A DNA stretch of 64,000 bases from Chitinophagaceae bacterium IBVUCB2 (GCA_002127295.1 NFUV01000001.1:1178001-1242000); one strand, 5' to 3'; shown: positions 18,638 through 26,927, counted from the stretch's first letter. Notes: generated by a model from the letters alone, not told the origin. Program-made: numbers and translations.

Positions 18638-18763
18638 AAGTTGATTGACAGAAGATGGGCCCCTCAAATTGTCCAATGTCCTTAGAAACCGTCCAGAACG
18701 AAATTCCAAATCCTTTGAATGCCATACGCCAAATCCAATGTCAGTCAACTTCTTTTCTTTTTA
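18638..18763 (+). ncRNA. Candidate structured small RNA 2 (paralogue of sRNA 1)
   Basis: AAGTTGATTGACA (18638-18650) pairs with TGTCAGTCAACTT (18739-18751): 13 bp with one G-U wobble, closing a loop of about 88 nt. The stem begins at the predicted +1 and is followed by a U-rich tail (CTTTTCTTTTT, 18752-18762). The core 18673-18719 contains the same blocks as sRNA 1: CCAATGTCC, AAACCGTCCAGAA, TTCCAA and TCCTTTGAA. A short hairpin TGGGC/GTCCA is possible just before the core. The 3' end is uncertain: an inverted repeat TTTAAAGCC/GGCTTTAAA (18760-18768 with 18791-18799) lies downstream without a clear U-tract. A 38-codon ORF (18655-18771) overlaps but is not in the same frame relation to the core as in sRNA 1. 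Confidence 0.6.
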
Positions 18764-19224
18764 AAGCCTAACAATTAGTTTTTAAATCCTGGCTTTAAAT
18801 AAATCACTTTCTGGCCTAATTCTTGGCCATATTCTTATCCACAGCTGCTAATATTGGAGTTGAAATCGGAAATTTACCGGTAAACTTACTATTTTAATGT
18901 CCGTAAAAATACTATTTTTACTAAGAAAATATACTAATTATTCTATCGAAAATTTTCTATTTAAAATCGTTAAAACCCTTATCCATTCAGTATTTCAGCC
19001 GTTTTTAAGAGTTAATACTTGTTTTCACACCGATTGTATTCCCCCTTCAAAATGGCAATTTTTATAACTCAAATTTGAATTTGAAAGGCTTAAAAATGTT
19101 ACTGTTATGAAAAAGAACGTAAGAATTTGTAGAGGTTGGAATGTTGATGCAATAACTGTTTGGGAAGACTAATCCTGAGTTGTTGTATTTTGAAATTTCA
19201 ATCTGAGAAAAAGTTTTTCTATTT
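18764..19224. other. Long non-coding interval upstream of the membrane protein/kinase genes
   Basis: About 460 bp, very AT-rich, with no supported gene. It contains a 12-bp palindrome TTTACCGGTAAA (18873-18884) and a 19-bp palindrome GTAAAAATACTATTTTTAC (18903-18921). Both are followed or spanned by a near-repeat TTACTATTTTA / TACTATTTTTA. These could be operators for the downstream 7TM-kinase-RR3 genes. A hairpin TGGCC/GGCCA is at 18812-18829. Nothing else recognised. Confidence 0.45.
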
Positions 19225-19923
19225 TTGGAGAAATCCAAAGTTATAGAAAAGCTTTTTTTTAATATTGTAATAGTATCATATCTACTTATTCCTCTGAGTA
19301 TTGGATTTCTTTTTTTCAAAAATCAAGGTATTACTAAAATACCTAAAAGCTTACTGGTATACGGGTTTGCTTTCTTTTTACTCTTATTATTTTATTCTAG
19401 TGTTCCAACAAGATTATCGAAGTATTATCAAAGTATTTACACATTCCTCGAATATTTCTTTTTTGCTTATTTCTTTTATTTCAATATTAACTCAAGAAAA
19501 TTTAGGCGTTTCATAATTTTTGCTTCGTCCTGCTTCCTTGTTTTTCAAATATTGTATTTAGCAACTGTTAAAGTAAGAAGGCTTGATTCTATACCTATTG
19601 GCATTGAAACAATTCTCCTTTTAATATATATTATTTACTTTTTTCTAGAATTTGCTAAAAAAGACGCAACAAACTATATATATAACCACTATTGTTTTTG
19701 GCTGGCAATAGGAGTTTTGATTTATTTAGGTGGCTCTTTTTTCTTTTATATGTTAATTGACCACCTTAATAAGGAAGAGGTTATTACTTTTGGAAATTTG
19801 ACTTTTTTAGCAGAGTTTGTAAAAAATGTTCTTTTTTCCGCCGCAGCTTTTATTTACATACGTTCTCCCCTAAGTAATTCCCAATCACAAAATAAATCAG
19901 TCCCCTATCTAGACCTCATTTAA
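19225..19923 (+). CDS. Seven-helix membrane protein of unknown function, upstream of kinase
   Basis: A 232-residue, Phe/Tyr/Ile-rich protein with about seven hydrophobic segments (roughly 10-30, 42-58, 70-88, 96-114, 123-142, 156-178, 192-213) and a short polar tail. There is no recognised domain. It starts with TTG (19225), because the frame opens after a TGA at 19204-19206 with no ATG nearby; the exact start is uncertain. It ends 22 bp before the kinase gene and points the same way, so it may supply a membrane sensing part for that kinase, which has only one membrane segment. Base composition is more AT-rich than its neighbours. Confidence 0.7.
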   Translation: MEKSKVIEKLFFNIVIVSYLLIPLSIGFLFFKNQGITKIPKSLLVYGFAFFLLLLFYSSVPTRLSKYYQSIYTFLEYFFFAYFFYFNINSRKFRRFIIFASSCFLVFQILYLATVKVRRLDSIPIGIETILLLIYIIYFFLEFAKKDATNYIYNHYCFWLAIGVLIYLGGSFFFYMLIDHLNKEEVITFGNLTFLAEFVKNVLFSAAAFIYIRSPLSNSQSQNKSVPYLDLI

Positions 19924-19945
19924 AGTTCAACCACCTGACCTAACT

Positions 19946-20773
19946 ATGTTTTTCCTCCAAGCCACTACCAAATCCTCTGTTTCATTAGTGCTTTTCTTAG
20001 GCACCCTTGGCATGGTGGTGCTTACCGTTAACCTCATTATTTTTATTATTCTCCATCAGCGACGTGTCTTACGTTTTCAGAACAAGATCAACCAGATGGA
20101 ACAGGAGCAGCAAAAAATCCTCTTAAACGCCTCTATAAAGCTCCAGGAAGAAGAAAGACAACGCCTTGCTGCCGACTTACACGATGATGCCGGACCACTA
20201 TTAGCAACCGCCAGGCTTTACCTCAACGAGAACCTGGTGAACCAGGATAAAGCTACCCAGCTTCAATCTATCTTTCAGGCCCGCCAGATTATTGATGATA
20301 CTATCCAGCTTGTACGTAACATCAGCCACAGCCTGATGCCCCCCACCCTTAAAAATTTTGGATTAGAATCGGCAGTAAATGATTTATTCCAGAAAATAAG
20401 TGGCTCGGGCAGTATTAATGCCAGCAGTCGTTTTCATGAATACAGAGACCGTTTAAAAGGTGAAAAGGAGTTGGTTATTTTCCGAATTGTCCAGGAGTTA
20501 ATCAACAACATCCTTAAGCATAGTAGTGCCAGCTTTATTCATCTTACACAAAATGTACATGCTGATAAATTTTATCTCCGTATTCATCACGACGGCAGAG
20601 GAATTGTACAGTCTGACTTTGATAAATTAAATAAAAGTAATGTTGGATTAGGGCTAAAGAACATCAGCAGCCGCCTACGCTTGGTACAAGGCAATATTAA
20701 TTTTGAAAAAGATATTTCTCAGACCTACTATAAAGTGACTATTGAGATGCCGAAGGACGAGCCTTATCAATGA
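19946..20773 (+). CDS. NarX-type (HisKA_3) sensor histidine kinase
   Basis: A 275-residue kinase: one N-terminal membrane helix (about 13-37), a coiled-coil (40-72), a HisKA_3 dimerisation domain with His79 in RLAADLHDDAGP, and an HATPase_c domain with the N-box (IVQELINNILKHSS), DGRG (216-219) and GLGLKNISSRL. It lacks an extracytoplasmic sensor domain, so it must sense through the membrane, cytoplasm or a partner. It is followed 51 bp later by RR3, its likely cognate regulator, and could also serve the orphan regulators RR1 and RR2. Confidence 0.9.
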   Translation: MFFLQATTKSSVSLVLFLGTLGMVVLTVNLIIFIILHQRRVLRFQNKINQMEQEQQKILLNASIKLQEEERQRLAADLHDDAGPLLATARLYLNENLVNQDKATQLQSIFQARQIIDDTIQLVRNISHSLMPPTLKNFGLESAVNDLFQKISGSGSINASSRFHEYRDRLKGEKELVIFRIVQELINNILKHSSASFIHLTQNVHADKFYLRIHHDGRGIVQSDFDKLNKSNVGLGLKNISSRLRLVQGNINFEKDISQTYYKVTIEMPKDEPYQ

Positions 20774-20824
20774 CATTGAATAGCGGAGAAATCGCTAATT
20801 TTATCGAATATCTTATAAAAAATA

Positions 20825-21475
20825 ATGGGAACTATAAAGGTAGCTATTGCGGACGATCACAAAATTTTTCGTAAAGGAGTCATACTTTCTTTGCGGCCTT
20901 TTACCAATATCAAATTTGTGTTTGAAGCTGAGAATGGTGATGAATTACTAAATGGTTTACCAGACTCAGAGCCTGATGTGGTACTAATGGATCTCCGGAT
21001 GCCCGGCAAAGATGGTATTGAAGCAACTAAAGCAATCAGCAAGCAATTTCCACATATAAAAGTTCTTATCCTCAGTATGTATGAAGATGAACGTTTCGTT
21101 TATCACCTGATGGAAAATGGTGCAAATGGTTACCTGTTGAAAAATGCAGAGCCCCAGGAAATACGCCGTGCTATTATGGAGGTTTATGAAAAAGGATATT
21201 ACCTGAATAATTTTGTTAACCGAATCCTTCTTAAAAAATCTCACTCCCGTCAAAAAGTGGTGCCGTCTTTAAACAGTGAAATTACGCTGAGCGATAAAGA
21301 AAAGGATGTACTTCGTTTTATCTGCATGGAATTTACCGCCCAGGAGATTGCACAGAAAATGGAGATCAGCCCCCGAACTGTTGAAGCTATTAAAGATAGG
21401 TTGATGGAACGTTTTGGCAGTAAGAATACAGCAGGGCTTGTGTTTTTTGCGGTAAAGAATAATTTAATTGATTAG
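20825..21475 (+). CDS. NarL/FixJ-family response regulator (RR3)
   Basis: A 216-residue regulator, the likely partner of the kinase just upstream. The receiver has Asp10-Asp11, phospho-acceptor Asp56 (VLMDLRMP), a Ser switch (LILSMYEDE) and Lys in YLLKNA. The HTH shows LSDKEKDVLRFICMEFTAQEIA and ISPRTVEAIKDRLM. It is the third homologous regulator within 6 kb; unlike RR1 and RR2 it has a kinase neighbour and no sRNA-like element. Confidence 0.92.
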   Translation: MGTIKVAIADDHKIFRKGVILSLRPFTNIKFVFEAENGDELLNGLPDSEPDVVLMDLRMPGKDGIEATKAISKQFPHIKVLILSMYEDERFVYHLMENGANGYLLKNAEPQEIRRAIMEVYEKGYYLNNFVNRILLKKSHSRQKVVPSLNSEITLSDKEKDVLRFICMEFTAQEIAQKMEISPRTVEAIKDRLMERFGSKNTAGLVFFAVKNNLID

Positions 21476-21494
21476 TCGTCTTTCTTTGTTTTAG

Positions 21495-22151
21495 TTAGAA
21501 TATCATTTCGGGAATCTCACCTTCAACTATTAGTTTTCCTGCAGTTTTTTGTTTTATCTCCTCTACTGTTACTCCAGGTGCCCTTTCCAATACTCTAAAC
21601 CCGTCATTAGTAACATCCAATACTGCGAGGTCACTTACTATTTTTTTTACACATCGTACTCCGGTAAGAGGTAACGTACATGCTGGTAAAAGTTTGGATT
21701 CACCTTTAGGATTACTATGCATCATAGCGACAATTATATTTTTGGCGCTGGCCACCAGATCCATTGCACCTCCCATTCCTTTTACCATTTTGCCGGGTAT
21801 CTTCCAGTTAGCTATATCTCCGGTTTCACTTACTTCCATAGCACCAAGTACTGTCAAATCAACCTTGCCGGCTCTTATCATTCCAAAACTCATTGCTGAA
21901 TCAAAAAAAGCCGACCCTGGTATGGTAGTAATTGTTTGCTTGCCGGCATTAATAAGGTCAGCATCTTCTTCTCCTTCCACAGGAAACGGACCCATGCCCA
22001 ATAATCCATTCTCACTTTGCAATACTACATTAACACCTGCGGGAATATAATTAGCCACCAATGTGGGAATACCAATTCCTAAGTTCACATAATATCCGTC
22101 TTTTAATTCCCGGGCTATTCGCTGTGCTATTTGTTCTTTGCTGAGTGCCAT
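21495..22151 (-). CDS. scoB: 3-oxoacid CoA-transferase subunit B
   Basis: The beta subunit of a succinyl-CoA:3-oxoacid (acetoacetate) CoA-transferase. The catalytic Glu is Glu47 in [24 protein letters not shown] and the [12 protein letters not shown] region are typical. The length of 218 residues matches ScoB. It lies 31 bp downstream of scoA on the same strand. The enzyme activates acetoacetate for ketone-body use; a butyrate-type acceptor cannot be excluded. Confidence 0.92.
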   Translation of the reverse strand: MALSKEQIAQRIARELKDGYYVNLGIGIPTLVANYIPAGVNVVLQSENGLLGMGPFPVEGEEDADLINAGKQTITTIPGSAFFDSAMSFGMIRAGKVDLTVLGAMEVSETGDIANWKIPGKMVKGMGGAMDLVASAKNIIVAMMHSNPKGESKLLPACTLPLTGVRCVKKIVSDLAVLDVTNDGFRVLERAPGVTVEEIKQKTAGKLIVEGEIPEMIF

Positions 22152-22182
22152 GATTTAATTTTCGGCTTAAAATAAGTTTCCC

Positions 22183-22884
22183 TTAAGAGGTTTTCTTTTT
22201 TGTGGTTCGCTGCTCTATTCGCTTTTCATAAGCTGCCCCTTGGAAAATACGGTGCACATAGATACCAGGAGTATGTATAGCATTTGGATCAAGTTGGCCA
22301 ACAGGTACTAGTTCTTCTACTTCAGCAATCGTTATTTTGCCAGCCATTGCCATCAGCGGATTAAAATTTCTTGCTGTTGCTTTATATATAAGGTTACCGT
22401 CTGTATCTCCTTTCCATGCTTTTACAATAGCAAAATCGGCATCAAATGCATGTTCTAATAAATATTCCTTACCATTAAAATGTCGTGTTTCTTTACCTGT
22501 TGCTACTTCTGTTCCCACACCTGCAGGTGTAAAAATGGCCGGCATTCCATACCCGGCTGCCATGCACCTTGTAGCCAATGTTCCCTGTGGTATTAACTCT
22601 ACTTCCAGTTCACCACTAAGAAGTTGTCGCTCAAACTCAGCATTCTCTCCCACATAAGAAGAAATCATTTTCCGTACTTGCTTTTGCTGAAGCATTAATC
22701 CAATACCAAAATCATCCACACCAGCATTGTTTGATATACAGGTCAGATTCTTCACCCCTTTTCTTACCAGTGCAGCAATACAATTTTCGGGAATACCGCA
22801 AAGGCCAAAACCTCCAAGCATCAAGACAGCTCCATCTTGAATATCGGCTATTGCATTTTCAGCGTCAGTAACAACTTTATTCAT
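22183..22884 (-). CDS. scoA: 3-oxoacid CoA-transferase subunit A
   Basis: The alpha subunit partner of ScoB, 233 residues from MNKVVTDAENAIADIQDG. The CoA-binding GGFGLCGIPENCI is the family signature, with SNNAGVDDFGIG and GMPAIFTPAGVGTEVA following. A 12-codon upstream extension was trimmed. It forms a two-gene operon with scoB and lies 56 bp downstream of the DUF4296 lipoprotein gene. Confidence 0.92.
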   Translation of the reverse strand: MNKVVTDAENAIADIQDGAVLMLGGFGLCGIPENCIAALVRKGVKNLTCISNNAGVDDFGIGLMLQQKQVRKMISSYVGENAEFERQLLSGELEVELIPQGTLATRCMAAGYGMPAIFTPAGVGTEVATGKETRHFNGKEYLLEHAFDADFAIVKAWKGDTDGNLIYKATARNFNPLMAMAGKITIAEVEELVPVGQLDPNAIHTPGIYVHRIFQGAAYEKRIEQRTTKKKTS

Positions 22885-22940
22885 CCAGCTAATTTGAAGA
22901 TTAAAATTAAGAAAGAACACATGAACAAGACTTGTTTAGA

Positions 22941-23399
22941 CTAGTTATTCTGCAAGAGTAATTTCTTCTTACGAAAATTTATTGAATCCTTGGTAAGATT
23001 AGTTGAGTCTTTGCTAAGAAGGAGTGAATCCTTTTTTAAAGTAGAATCTACCGGAGGGGTTGTTTGAACTGGAGCAACTATAACCGGTTTGCTGATGGAG
23101 TCCATTATCACTTTCAACAAATCCGGGCGGGATTGGTAATAGGCGAGACTTCTATCAAACTGAACTTTAGTAATATCATGAACAGCAAAAACTTGCTGAT
23201 ACAACTTAATACTTTCCACATCCCTATCCATTATTGTATCATTTGGAACTCGGAAATCCGAGATAAATTGATCTGCTTTCATCAAATCGCTTAAAATCAA
23301 CTGCATTTTAGTAGCAGGTAGTATATCACTATCAACTTCCTTATTGTTACAACTGCCTAATAGCAAACAAAAGAAAAATAAAAATACCCCCTGCCTCAT
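22941..23399 (-). CDS. DUF4296 domain lipoprotein
   Basis: A 152-residue lipoprotein with lipobox LLGSC (Cys17). The DUF4296 signature is visible in KMQLILSDLMKADQFIS and YQQVFAVHDITKVQFDRSLAYYQ. The C-terminus is a repetitive Ser/Lys/Asp/Thr linker. The function of DUF4296 is unknown. It overlaps the PorD-like gene by 4 bp, so the two are translationally coupled. Confidence 0.8.
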   Translation of the reverse strand: MRQGVFLFFFCLLLGSCNNKEVDSDILPATKMQLILSDLMKADQFISDFRVPNDTIMDRDVESIKLYQQVFAVHDITKVQFDRSLAYYQSRPDLLKVIMDSISKPVIVAPVQTTPPVDSTLKKDSLLLSKDSTNLTKDSINFRKKKLLLQNN

Positions 23400-24316
23400 T
23401 TTAAATCTCTGTTATATGTTGCTGCATTTGTAATATCAATTCTTGTAAGTATATCTCTTGCCCTTTCCTTTTGCTCTGCTTTTGCTTTGCTAAATACTTT
23501 TACCAGTTCATTACTCTTTCCCTGAAAAAAGAATTGCATAATCATTGAATTTGGGTTCTCTGCATTAATCGTATTCAAAAAATTTAAGCAATTGAGAATA
23601 CCGGTTCTGCCTGCATCTTCATTCTCATAAAAAACATCCAGGCCAGACCGGTAATAAGCGTAAAGGGCATTGTGTACTAAAGCAAAGCGGTTACTATTTA
23701 AATTTTCTGCCAGCCAATAACGGTTACGAAGGCTTTCAAAGGACTTCCATCCAGAAATATCCCTGCTCTCTGGTGCATTATTTACAATGTTCCATGCTTT
23801 TTGAAAATAAACATCACCACTATTTTGTGAAAAGGAGTCGTAATCAAATCCAAGAATCAGGTTTATATAATAAGCCAGTACCGCCGTAATATTTGCGGCC
23901 AATGGGTCATTTCCCTGTATCCTGTTTTCATTAAATTCAACTGGTTGAAACTCTACATAACGAAACACCACATTATCATCAATAAAATTCATAATAGGTG
24001 AATCATAATTTGTATTATAAATAGGCCTTGCTGCCTGCACCGTTAATTTGCCTTTGTAAACATTATTGCCCAAATCCTGTTCGATATTCAGCAAAAAATT
24101 ACATTTGATTTTTTCGTTTGCTTTAAAAGCATCGGAAGTCCAGCGCCGGTTGTTAACAAAATTGCTGAGTGCTGTTTGTAAAGTTTGAAACACTTTTTTG
24201 TCGACCGTGGTACTTACCTGGGCAGACATTACAGTAAGCCGGGCCTGTATTTCCTGCGCTTCAACTATAAACACGGAAAAAACAAGTACAGCAATTATTG
24301 AGATTTTCTTACGCAT
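23396..24316 (-). CDS. DUF4835 family protein, PorD-like T9SS component
   Basis: A 306-residue exported protein (signal ending near FIVEAQ) of the DUF4835/PorD family: QEIQARLTVMSAQVSTTVD at the mature N-terminus, LQTALSNFVNNRRWTSD and FVEFQPVEFNENR, followed by an alpha-helical C-terminal half. PorD is associated with type IX secretion in Bacteroidota, consistent with sprA elsewhere in this window. It overlaps coaBC by 8 bp and the DUF4296 gene by 4 bp. The family call is from recalled sequence patterns. Confidence 0.78.
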   Translation of the reverse strand: MRKKISIIAVLVFSVFIVEAQEIQARLTVMSAQVSTTVDKKVFQTLQTALSNFVNNRRWTSDAFKANEKIKCNFLLNIEQDLGNNVYKGKLTVQAARPIYNTNYDSPIMNFIDDNVVFRYVEFQPVEFNENRIQGNDPLAANITAVLAYYINLILGFDYDSFSQNSGDVYFQKAWNIVNNAPESRDISGWKSFESLRNRYWLAENLNSNRFALVHNALYAYYRSGLDVFYENEDAGRTGILNCLNFLNTINAENPNSMIMQFFFQGKSNELVKVFSKAKAEQKERARDILTRIDITNAATYNRDLK

Positions 24317-25517
24317 AATAGAGATTAATCATTGTGTCAACAATATCTTTTGCCACTGCTGTTTTAGATTTTGTATCAAAATTAAATTCTTTGCCCCCCT
24401 TATCGAATATTGTAATCTTATTCGTGTCATAGCCAAACCCAGCTCCGATATCATTTAATGAATTAAGCACAATCATGTCTGCATTTTTTTTCTGCAGTTT
24501 ATCCTTTGCATAACTCTTTTCATTATTTGTCTCCAGTGCAAAACCAATTAATACCTGCCCTGATCTTTTTATCTCACCAAGACTTTTAAGAATATCCTTT
24601 GTTTTTAGTAACTCTACTATTAAATTATCATCTTTCTTTTTTATTTTCTCAGGCGATATATTTACCGGCGAATAATCTGCCACTGCTGCCGCCATTACTG
24701 CTATATCAGTAGTTGAAAATTCTTTCTGACAGGCTTTGTACATTTCCGCAGCACTGGTTACTTTTATCAGTGAAATGCCATTCGGCATTATTGGTACTTG
24801 TGTTGGTCCCATGATTAATGTCACATCTGCACCCCGTTCCTCTAATTCCTTTGCTATAGCAATACCCATTTTGCCTGAAGAGTGATTACCGATAAAACGA
24901 ACAGGATCCAGGTGTTCGTATGTTGGGCCTGCTGTTACTATGGCTTTTTTACCGTGAAGTGGTCTCGTCACCCGAGAGATCAAAAAAAAATTGTCAGTTA
25001 TGTAAGTAAGTATCGATTCTGGCTCAGCCATTCTTCCGTCACCAAACAACCCACTGGCTAAATCTCCTTTTTCAACGGAAATTATTTTATTGCCGAATGA
25101 TTCCAGTTTTGCGAGATTTAGTTTTGTAGCCGGATGATTCCACATGTCTTCATCCATTGCTGGAGCTACCACAACAGGACAAGTAGCGGATAAATAGACT
25201 GCGAGCAAAAGGTTATCACACTGTCCATTCGCCATTTTAGCAAGGGTATTACAGCTAAGGGGGGCTATTATCATTAAATCTGCCCATCTTCCAAGCATTA
25301 CATGATTAGCCCAGCTTTCTCCATCAAAAAGGTCAATAAGAACAGGATTTTTGCTTAAAGTGCTTAAAGTAAGAGGAGATACAAAATCTTTAGCCGAAGG
25401 AGTGATTACAACTTTTACTTCTGCACCTGCTTTTACCAACAGCCTTACCAGGTAAATGGATTTATAAGCAGCTATACTGCCAGTAATACCCAATACTATT
25501 TTTTTACCTTGTAACAT
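24309..25517 (-). CDS. coaBC: Bifunctional phosphopantothenoylcysteine decarboxylase / synthetase (CoaBC)
   Basis: CoaBC ligates phosphopantothenate with cysteine and decarboxylates the product on the way to coenzyme A. The flavoprotein (CoaC) half has GITGSIAAYKS, the active-site His in NHVMLGRWAD and a PAMDEDMW motif (Asp at the position that is Asn in the usual PxMNxxMW). The CoaB half has AGPTYEHLDPVRFIGNHSSGKMG and the AVADY region. I use ATG at 25517 (402 residues) rather than an upstream TTG. It is followed by overlapping porD-like and DUF4296 genes. Confidence 0.93.
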   Translation of the reverse strand: MLQGKKIVLGITGSIAAYKSIYLVRLLVKAGAEVKVVITPSAKDFVSPLTLSTLSKNPVLIDLFDGESWANHVMLGRWADLMIIAPLSCNTLAKMANGQCDNLLLAVYLSATCPVVVAPAMDEDMWNHPATKLNLAKLESFGNKIISVEKGDLASGLFGDGRMAEPESILTYITDNFFLISRVTRPLHGKKAIVTAGPTYEHLDPVRFIGNHSSGKMGIAIAKELEERGADVTLIMGPTQVPIMPNGISLIKVTSAAEMYKACQKEFSTTDIAVMAAAVADYSPVNISPEKIKKKDDNLIVELLKTKDILKSLGEIKRSGQVLIGFALETNNEKSYAKDKLQKKNADMIVLNSLNDIGAGFGYDTNKITIFDKGGKEFNFDTKSKTAVAKDIVDTMINLYYA

Positions 25518-25543
25518 GCTCTTCAAAAATACATTATAAAAGC

Positions 25544-25573
25544 AATAGCGACCAGTTTTCGCTGGCCGCTATT
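25544..25573 (-). terminator. Hairpin between rpoZ and coaBC
   Basis: On the minus strand AATAGCGGCCAG and CTGGTCGCTATT form a 12-bp stem with one G-U wobble, followed by GCTTTTATAA. The wobble is allowed only in minus-strand RNA. It lies inside a same-direction gene run, so it may only attenuate coaBC. Confidence 0.6.
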
Positions 25574-25606
25574 ATATTTTTAACTACTATATTTTTTAAA
25601 ATCAGT

Positions 25607-25948
25607 TTAGCTAAACAACTCGTCATCCCCTTTACGGAAGTAAACTTTCTCATCCAGAAACTCTTGGGTTGCTAACAAAGCAGGATTCGGCATTCTTTCG
25701 TATGCACGGGAAATTTCTATCTGTTCTTTGTTCTCATGAATTTCTTCCAGGCTGTCAGTATGACTCGCAAATTCTTCTAATTTATTGTGCAATTCTTCTT
25801 TTAAAGAAATATTTATCTGGTTAGCTCTTTTGCCAACAATAGCAATAGACTCATAGAGATTACCGGTTTTACCTTTAATCTCGTCCAGGTTGCGGGTTTC
25901 AATGCTATTAGTAATGCCGGCACTAAGCTGGCGTCTTAACTTGCTCAT
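25607..25948 (-). CDS. rpoZ: RNA polymerase omega subunit, Bacteroidota type
   Basis: A 113-residue protein with KGKTGNLYESIAIVGKRANQI, the conserved omega helix of Bacteroidota RpoZ, and a C-terminal extension rich in Glu. Omega aids assembly of RNA polymerase by binding the beta-prime subunit. Its ATG overlaps the bamD stop codon by one base (TAATG), indicating coupling. Low similarity to proteobacterial omega is normal in this phylum. Confidence 0.83.
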   Translation of the reverse strand: MSKLRRQLSAGITNSIETRNLDEIKGKTGNLYESIAIVGKRANQINISLKEELHNKLEEFASHTDSLEEIHENKEQIEISRAYERMPNPALLATQEFLDEKVYFRKGDDELFS

Positions 25949-26745
25949 TATTTAATTTTTTTAATATTGGTTTGCGATAAATTTAAAAATTCGTCAGCCT
26001 CTTTTTTTAATTTACTATCCGGGAAACGGTCAGAAAATTCGTTACACTCAGTTATTACCTGCTCAAAACGTTGTATCTTTTTTTCTTCCACACTTAGTTC
26101 TGCAAACTGGTAATATGATTTTATTATCATTAGCTTATACTCATCACCTCGTACAGATTCCGGATAATTATTGAGTAATGTAGTAAATGATACACCTGCC
26201 GCCCTGAACTGACCCATATCATAGTACAATTTTGCACTTTGATAGTCTTTAACTTCCAGCTTTGCACGGGCAATATCAATTATTTCATTGGCCTCCTTAT
26301 TCCGAGCTGAGCCGGGATGAGTATTTATAAAAGTCTGCATCATCCCCATTGCCTTTATCGTATTAGTTTGATCCAATTCAGGTTTGGGAGATTGTTTATA
26401 AAAGGAATAGGCCCGCATATAATCTACTTCTTCTGCTTTGGTGCTATTCGGAAATATTTCCAAAAAGCTTTTAAACAGGTTTTCGGCATTCATATAATCG
26501 GCCTGGTAGTAAGCGCAGTAAGCATACTTATAATAAATATCTTCAAACTCTTTGCCTGTTTTGTAATAAGGCATAATGTCTTCATAAACTATTTGGGCCT
26601 TACTGTATTTCTTTTTTACGAAATACTGTTCTGCCATTCTCAGTTTATAGGCCGGGTCAGAGTTTTTAAGCAGCTTACTTAAGCTTTTACCACTTCCACA
26701 GCTACTTAAAAAAATACCCACAATAATTATCCAAATAAATCTCAT
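25948..26745 (-). CDS. bamD: Outer membrane assembly lipoprotein BamD
   Basis: A lipoprotein (signal IIIVGIFLSSC) of 265 residues with tandem TPR-like helices: AYKLRMAEQYFVKKKYSKAQ, YAYCAYYQADYMNAENLF, TFINTHPGS and YYDMGQFRAAGVSFTTLL. This matches BamD, an essential part of the BAM beta-barrel insertion machinery. I start at MRFIWIII; another ATG is four codons upstream. It is translationally coupled to rpoZ. Confidence 0.88.
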   Translation of the reverse strand: MRFIWIIIVGIFLSSCGSGKSLSKLLKNSDPAYKLRMAEQYFVKKKYSKAQIVYEDIMPYYKTGKEFEDIYYKYAYCAYYQADYMNAENLFKSFLEIFPNSTKAEEVDYMRAYSFYKQSPKPELDQTNTIKAMGMMQTFINTHPGSARNKEANEIIDIARAKLEVKDYQSAKLYYDMGQFRAAGVSFTTLLNNYPESVRGDEYKLMIIKSYYQFAELSVEEKKIQRFEQVITECNEFSDRFPDSKLKKEADEFLNLSQTNIKKIK

Positions 26746-26877
26746 AAAGGTGTGCAAAGTTAACAGATACCAACAAAACTTACATAAAAAAGATAGGCTG
26801 CCAAAACATGGCAGTTAAGATTTTGATAAAGACCATATTAGCCAAGTACTCTCTGTAATATACTTCTCACAAAAGGG

Positions 26878-26908
26878 CAAAAAAAGCCCTCCCGGTTGGG
26901 AGGGCTTC
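26878..26908 (-). terminator. Intrinsic terminator of the OmpA-family gene
   Basis: A perfect 10-bp stem (AAGCCCTCCC with GGGAGGGCTT, loop of 4) followed by a T-tract on the minus strand, 20 bp after the stop codon. Confidence 0.9.
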
Positions 26909-26927
26909 AGTATTGAATCAAATTTGA

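Noticed and set aside
18321-18748. Minus-strand ORFs of 63-76 codons upstream of RR2
   Set aside because: Compositionally odd and antisense to the sRNA-2 element, with no domain or start signal.
16527-18751. The two elements as MITE-like transposon copies with terminal inverted repeats
   Set aside because: No target-site duplications flank the repeats, similarity extends upstream into a promoter outside the repeats, and the middle is conserved only in short blocks.
19220-19227. TATTTTTG as a -7 promoter box of the 7TM gene
   Set aside because: It overlaps the only credible start codon, so a transcript from it would begin after the start; no -33 box is convincing.
21694-22050. A 118-codon plus-strand ORF inside scoB
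   Set aside because: Antisense to a clear CoA-transferase subunit gene; no features of its own.
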